From: an uncultured Acetatifactor sp.
GTDB taxonomy: Bacteria; Bacillota; Clostridia; Lachnospirales; Lachnospiraceae
NCBI GenBank assembly: GCA_910579755.1
Contig: CAJTVB010000022.1
Span: 23,739 to 60,638, forward strand
Direction: 5' to 3'
DNA: 36,900 bases
Below, piece by piece: positions 32,567 to 36,900 of this stretch; within the stretch, counting starts at the first letter, position 1; the number at the start of each line of letters is the position of its first letter. The notes beneath the pieces were generated by a model. The model was not told the origin of the DNA. It did no database searches and worked only from the letters and a program-made list of their open reading frames with translations. Made by a program: the position numbers and the translations under genes.

Positions 32567-33163
32567 ATGGAATATAAAAGGCTTCTGATTACCGGATTTG
32601 ATCCTTTTGGAGGGGAAAGGCTGAACTCCTCCTGGGAGGCGGTCTGCAGGCTGCCGGAGGAAATCGCACATTATCGACTGACAAAGCTTCGTATACCCGT
32701 TATATTTGGAAGCGCAGCGGATGCGGTCCTTTGTGCGGCGCATACACTTAAGCCTGATGTAATATTGTGCATCGGGCAGGCCGGAGGCCGAACAGCAGTG
32801 ACTCCTGAGGTAATCGGCATCAATCTGCGGGAAAGCCGTATTGCAGACAATGCAGGGAGTCAGCCGGTGAATGAGCCTGTTCTGGAAAGCGGGCCCGATG
32901 CATATTTTTCTACCGTACCTGTCAGGGAAATGGTTAAGGAAATAGAAAAAAACGGGATTCCGGCGTCCCTTTCGCTTTCTGCCGGAGCATTTGTCTGCAA
33001 TGATCTGCTGTATACACTGCTTCATCATTATCAAAATACACAGACGCTCACAGGATTTATTCATGTTCCGTTTATTTGTGAACAGGAGAAAGAGAACTGC
33101 TTTTGCCTTCCCCTTGCAGACGTTGTGACAGCGCTGACCGCGGCTATTCATGCGCTTCCATAA
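32567..33163 (+). CDS. pcp: Pyroglutamyl-peptidase I
   Basis: The 198-residue cysteine peptidase removes N-terminal pyroglutamate from peptides in the cytosol. The catalytic triad is visible as E81 in AVTPEVIGIN, C144 in SAGAFVCNDLLY and H166 in FIHVPF, and the N-terminus carries ITGFDPFGGE. The start at 32567 follows AGAGGA; the frame extends 7 codons upstream to 32546 without a ribosome site. It lies 72 bp after the PdxA-family gene but is not obviously part of that pathway. The AT-rich reverse transcriptase region begins just after its stop. Confidence 0.95.
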   Translation: MEYKRLLITGFDPFGGERLNSSWEAVCRLPEEIAHYRLTKLRIPVIFGSAADAVLCAAHTLKPDVILCIGQAGGRTAVTPEVIGINLRESRIADNAGSQPVNEPVLESGPDAYFSTVPVREMVKEIEKNGIPASLSLSAGAFVCNDLLYTLLHHYQNTQTLTGFIHVPFICEQEKENCFCLPLADVVTALTAAIHALP

Positions 33164-33191
33164 AAATGGATACTGTTTTATCTTAAAAAAG

Positions 33192-33220
33192 TTGACTTTT
33201 CCTAAATTTAGGTATAAAAT
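33192..33220 (+). promoter_or_regulatory. Promoter with a palindromic operator in its spacer
   Basis: TTGACT (33192-33197) and TAAAAT (33215-33220) have a 17-bp spacer that contains CCTAAATTTAGG (33201-33212), a perfect 12-bp palindrome. A repressor bound there would block polymerase, so the reverse transcriptase unit is probably kept off until induced. Confidence 0.6.
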
Positions 33221-33416
33221 AAAATTACCTTACACGTTTGGCTGTAAGGGCGGAGCATTTCTGTCAAGTCTGACTGGAGCGATGTTTCTATGAGCAATGT
33301 TGTGCATAGAATCGCCAGCGCCAGGTTAGGTTTGGTGGACATGTTACTCCTTTCCAGTATTATTATACTACGGAACGCTATCACAATGCATGTAGGGCAA
33401 TAATGTTCATGTACCT

Positions 33417-33456
33417 GCCTGTTAACTTAGGGATGTTGTCCCCCATGTTAACAGGC
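33417..33456 (+). repeat. Strong hairpin at the edge of the reverse transcriptase frame
   Basis: GCCTGTTAAC and GTTAACAGGC are a perfect 10-bp inverted repeat, 20 bp apart, with an inner GGGA/TCCC stem. It ends 12 bp before the ribosome site GGGAG (33469-33473). It would be coding if translation began at 33403, but leader RNA if it begins at 33478. Confidence 0.7.
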
Positions 33457-33477
33457 ATGATGCATTTTGGGAGAAAT

Positions 33478-34848
33478 ATGGAAACACAGAAAAAATACAA
33501 TCTATGTCAGAAATCTGAGTTGTGTAAAGAGTGTGACAAAAATAATATGTGCCAGGCATGGGTGCAATTCGTTAAGAATCATGATGATATCAAAGCATAT
33601 GCTCATTTCGATAGACGGGTATCTTTGGCTATGCCATCAATTAGAAAATATGTGTTGAATAGTTCTAATATTGTTGTACATAGCTTTTATCCCTTTATTC
33701 ATTTTGAAAAGAAAAATTCCCGTTATGGAAAAAAAGGCCCCAAAAAGCCTCGTGAATTATTTTATTGTTCACATTTAGATAGATGTGTATATCAGCGATA
33801 TGCATTCTTAATAAATTACCAATATAATATTTGGGCGAAAGAGAAAGGCATTGATCATGTGGCAATTGCCTATCGGGATAACATAGGGAAGAATAATATT
33901 GATTTCGCTAAAGACGCTTTTGATGCTATACGTAGCTTCCAAAAGTGTTTTGTTTTGGTGGGTGACTTTACAAGTTTCTTCGATAACTTAGATCATCAGT
34001 ATCTAAAATCATCACTATGCAAAGTACTAGGGGTTGAACGATTGCCGAATGACTATTTTGCAGTATTTAAGAATATTACACGTTATTCCAGTTGGGAATG
34101 GAAGCTGCTTGTAAAGGCATCTGGAGAAAGTATAACTGAACGAGGCATTCGCAGGAAGATCAACAGTAAAGAAGTATTGCTTACCAAAGAACAATTTCAG
34201 AAATACAAAAAGGATATAAAGAAGAACGAATCTGGAATAGGGATTCCTCAAGGTTCTCCGATTAGTGCAGTGTTGTCTAATGTTTATATGATTGAATTTG
34301 ATGAACAAGTAAAGGAATATGTTTCACTGAATGGCGGAATTTATATGCGTTATTCAGATGATTTTCTTATTGTTTTACCTTGCGAAAGAGATGATGAAAT
34401 AACCAACTATATGGATTATATATATTCATATGTAGGATCAATGAATGGTCTAATTGATCTGCAAAAAGAGAAAACATCAAATTATATTTATGAAAATAAT
34501 GCAATATATGCTTATCAAACAGGTGAACCGTCTAATCTAAATTATTTAGGCTTTTTATTTGATGGCAAAAATATAAAAATGAGACCGCGGGCAATAACAA
34601 AATACTATTACAGAATGCGCCGTAAGGCGCATACCATTGGACGCAGGGGGTGGATATCGCCGAAAAGAAAGCATATATCGGCTAAAATGCTTTATAGTAT
34701 TTATTCGAGTAATAATGAGAGACAGACATTTATAGATTACGCTCAAAAGGCAAAACGTCTTTTAGAGCTTTGTGACCAAGAGACAGATGCCCTGATAAAA
34801 CACCATAAGCGAAAAATTGCTCAAGCGATAAAGGAAGGTTCAAAATAA
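33478..34848 (+). CDS. Stand-alone reverse transcriptase, unknown-group (DRT-like)
   Basis: The protein (456 residues from this start) has RT motif A GDFTSFFDNLD (catalytic Asp 163), motif B GIPQGSPISAVLSNVYM, the active-site motif YSDD (292-295) and LGF (357-359) followed by a basic thumb-like helical end. About 80 residues lie between motifs A and B. The N-terminus carries C-x5-C-x2-C-x5-C (C10, C16, C19, C25), a possible zinc knuckle. It lacks the DGR SQ motif, retron NAxxH and VTG motifs and a group II maturase/HNH region. The fit is to the unknown-group RTs, several of which are antiphage (DRT) enzymes. ATG 33403 (AGGG upstream) is an alternative start, but the extension is Met-rich and overlaps the hairpin. 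Strongly AT-rich compared with its neighbours, suggesting transfer. Confidence 0.85.
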   Translation: METQKKYNLCQKSELCKECDKNNMCQAWVQFVKNHDDIKAYAHFDRRVSLAMPSIRKYVLNSSNIVVHSFYPFIHFEKKNSRYGKKGPKKPRELFYCSHLDRCVYQRYAFLINYQYNIWAKEKGIDHVAIAYRDNIGKNNIDFAKDAFDAIRSFQKCFVLVGDFTSFFDNLDHQYLKSSLCKVLGVERLPNDYFAVFKNITRYSSWEWKLLVKASGESITERGIRRKINSKEVLLTKEQFQKYKKDIKKNESGIGIPQGSPISAVLSNVYMIEFDEQVKEYVSLNGGIYMRYSDDFLIVLPCERDDEITNYMDYIYSYVGSMNGLIDLQKEKTSNYIYENNAIYAYQTGEPSNLNYLGFLFDGKNIKMRPRAITKYYYRMRRKAHTIGRRGWISPKRKHISAKMLYSIYSSNNERQTFIDYAQKAKRLLELCDQETDALIKHHKRKIAQAIKEGSK

Positions 34849-34928
34849 CTGGAAGCTTCTTTGGCAAAACAGTACCTGGTATCGTTTGGTCCAATAAAAT
34901 CAATAGGAAAGAGGCATAGTAAAGTCGG

Positions 34929-36176
34929 ATGCAAATAAAAATATCAAACAAAAACATATACGGATTTCAAACAAATATGTATCAAACGTTTCTGCTGATT
35001 CCCTTTATGATCATGCTGACATTGCTTCTGGAATTTGGTCTGGGGCCGTTCCTGTATACATTCTATCAAAAGGATGTCACCTTGGAGGAAGGCGCCCCGG
35101 GCACTGAAGCCGGACCGGAGATTCCCGTGGCGCAGTCTATAAGCGATATGGAAGATATGGAAACCTTTACTCTCATTATAAAAGGCGTGGTGATCAATTA
35201 TGATACTGTTCGAAGCGGCGATACGATTTATCACAGGATTCAGCTGCCCAGCGGAGAAAAGGTGATTGCCCATATCAATCGGAAGGCAATTGTAAAAACC
35301 GATGAACCCGGGGTATACCGTATGCCCGCCGGAGTGTGGCGGGAATGGACGCCGCCTGAGGAAATCATGGTATTTGAAGATTATCTGGCTGTTACCAATT
35401 ATTATGTGGACATGTACGGGGATTATGTGCCTGTACTGACAGAATCGGATTACACCCGGAGCTTTGGCAAGGCGGCTTCGGTGTGGGTTTATATTATCGG
35501 CCTTCTGCTTTACCGGATTATCGGAGTGCGGCGATGGCGTTTTGCACCGGCCATTTTCTGGAAAAGAGATCCCCTGCTTCCCCGGAATGACCTGGAATGC
35601 TGGTGTGCTTCCGCCTTTGCCATCTGGGTCCATTCCTTCACCATACTGGAGGGCTGGCCGTTGGTCACAGGAGCCCATGGAAGCAGAAAGGTACGCAGCA
35701 GCTTTCAAAATGTGGTTTTGAGAGAACAGTGGGGAATTCATAATCGGCAGGACGGAATTGCCACAGTTCATGAATTGACAGAAAAGCATGCAGGGCGTTT
35801 CGACACCGCATATGCGGCCTGGGATTTGTGCCGGGCGGTACAGCTGCTGGGAATCATGTATCTGGTAAAAATGATAGATCGGGAGGAGCTGGACCGGGAA
35901 TTCAGCAGAACCGGAAAAATTCTCCAGCAATTGTTTCACTCCTGGGATGAAATGGCCGATAGCTATTTGGAAGGCTATAACGCATGGCTTGAGAGGTGCG
36001 GAGAACAGAACGCTGCCCAGCTCACAGCAAGGCGCAAAAATATATTTGAAGCATTAAAGTCCAATCCTGACGGACCGTATTCAGTGCCGTGGAATACAGA
36101 CCTGACATGGATGCCGGGAACGGGCAGAGGAGAACGACAGACAGTGCGGAGAGTCCTGTCACGTTACAGGCCGTAA
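34929..36176 (+). CDS. DUF1266-like membrane protein
   Basis: The 415-residue product has one hydrophobic segment near residues 19-46, a beta-rich domain (about 75-180), a second membrane segment (about 183-200) and a C-terminal half resembling DUF1266 (WDLCRAVQLLGIMYLVKMID, then LFHSWDEMADSYLEGYNAWLERC). DUF1266 proteins such as YbeR have no known activity. The start at 34929 lacks a good ribosome site, and the first 20 codons are as AT-rich as the reverse transcriptase; ATG 34977 is an alternative. It is 80 bp after the reverse transcriptase gene, but base composition suggests it belongs to the host background. Confidence 0.7.
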   Translation: MQIKISNKNIYGFQTNMYQTFLLIPFMIMLTLLLEFGLGPFLYTFYQKDVTLEEGAPGTEAGPEIPVAQSISDMEDMETFTLIIKGVVINYDTVRSGDTIYHRIQLPSGEKVIAHINRKAIVKTDEPGVYRMPAGVWREWTPPEEIMVFEDYLAVTNYYVDMYGDYVPVLTESDYTRSFGKAASVWVYIIGLLLYRIIGVRRWRFAPAIFWKRDPLLPRNDLECWCASAFAIWVHSFTILEGWPLVTGAHGSRKVRSSFQNVVLREQWGIHNRQDGIATVHELTEKHAGRFDTAYAAWDLCRAVQLLGIMYLVKMIDREELDREFSRTGKILQQLFHSWDEMADSYLEGYNAWLERCGEQNAAQLTARRKNIFEALKSNPDGPYSVPWNTDLTWMPGTGRGERQTVRRVLSRYRP

Positions 36177-36235
36177 AGTTCCATTGAGAATACGGTATTA
36201 AGAGTGGCTGTGAATAGTAACATTAGGGGGGACAT

Positions 36236-36838
36236 ATGTGCATAACAAAGCTTGACGGAAAGTATTTTTCTCATCCGGCAAAATGGAGAGATACCATTGA
36301 TCCGTATACATTGAATTATCATTTGTTTCAGTTAAAGGAGATATTAGGTTATCCTCATGCAGGCAATGACGTATTTCATGTGAAAGGCATTTTGGGAGGA
36401 GAGGAAATTACCGCATATATTAAGGCAGAACGGCAAACAGGCGCCGCGGTAGAAAATGAAGCGGCCATCATAAGACAGATCAATGACTTGGCGGTTCCCC
36501 GAATATTAGACGCTGATTTCGGGGATCAGCCTTTTATTGTGTCGAGAGAGCTTCCAGGCATGCGGTTGTCTGTAATTGTCGGTGAAAATAAAGACCTGCT
36601 GTCGCTGGAATATATGGAAGAATACGGTGAAATGTTAGGCAGGATTCACAGTTTGACTATTAGTGCAAACTCTGTTGCGGACAGAAAGTTTTTTCATGTG
36701 CCGAGCCGGGAAATACTGGAAAAGCTGGATCTGGCTTATCTGAATGAATACTTTGAAAATATTCCGCCTGCTGGTAAAACGGTTTTCTGCCATGGTGATT
36801 TTCATTATGCAAATCATAACTTCTCGGAATCTCAATGA
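36236..36838 (+). CDS. Aminoglycoside phosphotransferase-like kinase, truncated
   Basis: The 200-residue frame resembles the phosphotransferase enzyme (APH/choline kinase) family: an N-lobe with an ITAYIKAE-type lysine strand and IVSRELPGM, then the catalytic-loop motif CHGDFHYAN near residues 184-192. The frame stops 8 residues after this loop, so the DFE/DxD metal-binding motif and the C-terminal third are missing; intact relatives have about 250-300 residues. Downstream bases show no continuation in another frame within the last 60 bp of the window, so the gene may be cut by an insertion or deletion. AGGGGGG lies 4 bp before the ATG. Confidence 0.65.
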   Translation: MCITKLDGKYFSHPAKWRDTIDPYTLNYHLFQLKEILGYPHAGNDVFHVKGILGGEEITAYIKAERQTGAAVENEAAIIRQINDLAVPRILDADFGDQPFIVSRELPGMRLSVIVGENKDLLSLEYMEEYGEMLGRIHSLTISANSVADRKFFHVPSREILEKLDLAYLNEYFENIPPAGKTVFCHGDFHYANHNFSESQ

Positions 36839-36900
36839 ATGTGATTCTAACTGAAAATTGACAACTGAATATGGTGCAGGAAAAGAAATTTGAGAAAAAT

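Larger units (their letters stand above)
33164..33477 (+). ncRNA. Structured leader / candidate non-coding RNA of the reverse transcriptase
   Basis: Transcription is predicted to start near 33227. Visible stems are CCTTACA/TGTAAGG (33228-33234 with 33243-33249); a long hairpin 33274-33318 built from CTG/CAG, GCGAT/ATCGC and TCTATG/CATAGA with small bulges and a 12-nt loop; and GCCTGTTAAC/GTTAACAGGC (33417-33426 with 33447-33456) capped by GGGA/TCCC. A second possible -10 element (TATTAT or TATACT) lies near 33360. RTs of several defence classes use an adjacent non-coding RNA as template or primer, so this leader is a candidate. No msr/msd-type a1/a2 pairing was found by eye. Confidence 0.5.

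Noticed and set aside
31937..33151. 404-residue open frame on the minus strand
   Set aside because: It lies antisense to the well-supported PdxA-family and pcp genes, has no ribosome site and encodes no recognisable domain.
33403..34848. Diversity-generating retroelement
   Set aside because: Motif B reads IPQGSPIS, not the DGR-type SQ motif. No template/variable repeat pair with adenine-biased differences and no C-type-lectin target gene was found.
33403..34848. Retron
   Set aside because: NAxxH and VTG motifs are absent, and no clear a1/a2 pairing enclosing an msr/msd was seen. The leader is structured, so the idea is weakened, not excluded.
33403..34848. Group II intron
   Set aside because: There is no maturase or HNH region after the RT core, no GTGCG-type 5' end and no domain V hairpin after 34848.

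Overview
The window looks like chromosomal DNA of a Gram-positive anaerobe of the Clostridia, most likely Lachnospiraceae. The basis is the gene content (XpaC/TelA pair, GGGtGRT protein beside an Fe-S scaffold-like protein, CD3324-family protein, TrpXYZ-type ABC importer, Rpn-family nuclease with EKG repeats), the strong AGGAGG ribosome binding sites and the sigma-A type promoters. Most genes have moderate GC. The reverse transcriptase region near 33.2-34.95 kb is clearly AT-rich. No rRNA, tRNA, CRISPR array or recognisable insertion sequence was found.

Layout. 1-1083: 3' end of a secreted LysM protein. 1250-4813: accessory segment with a DUF4143-type ATPase behind three 11-bp repeats spaced exactly 33 bp apart, a broken copy of a regulator tail, a promoter-plus-structured-leader-plus-terminator unit, an Rpn-family nuclease and an XRE regulator whose 3' end is the source of the broken copy. 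5018-6590: ABC permease and ATPase without a binding protein. 6810-16832: argH, asd, an EAL protein, topB, xpaC-like, telA-like and a beta-helix protein, all on the plus strand. 16860-19736: promoter, operator-like palindrome and a three-gene TrpXYZ-type importer. 19894-21750: Fe-S scaffold-like protein and GGGtGRT protein with a clear terminator. 21956-24910: XRE regulator, a GT8 glycosyltransferase that may be leaderless, a CD3324-family protein and a small minus-strand gene behind a LexA-like box. 25037-28884: MacB/FtsX-type ABC exporter with its two-component system, plus two candidate small proteins at its upstream edge. 29303-33163: glycerate kinase, TIM-barrel isomerase/epimerase, PdxA-family dehydrogenase and pyroglutamyl peptidase. 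33192-34848: AT-rich unit of a promoter with a palindromic spacer, a strongly structured leader and a stand-alone reverse transcriptase. 34929-36838: DUF1266-like membrane protein and an aminoglycoside-phosphotransferase-like gene that ends prematurely.

How the genes work together. asd overlaps the EAL gene by 4 bp, so lysine/threonine/methionine precursor synthesis and cyclic-di-GMP turnover may share a transcript. The importer genes form one translationally coupled operon. The ABC exporter genes and the two-component genes lie in one minus-strand block, as in peptide sensing and detoxification modules. The glycerate kinase, isomerase and PdxA genes suggest breakdown of a small sugar acid.

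The best candidate for an undescribed system is the reverse transcriptase unit. It has RT motifs A, B and YSDD, a four-cysteine N-terminus and a leader with hairpins of 14, 14 and 7 paired bases. It lacks the hallmarks of retrons, diversity-generating retroelements and group II introns, and resembles the unknown-group (DRT-like) defence RTs. Second-rank candidates are the structured leader before the Rpn nuclease, the LexA-like box before the small 24.6-kb gene, and the GGGtGRT pair.
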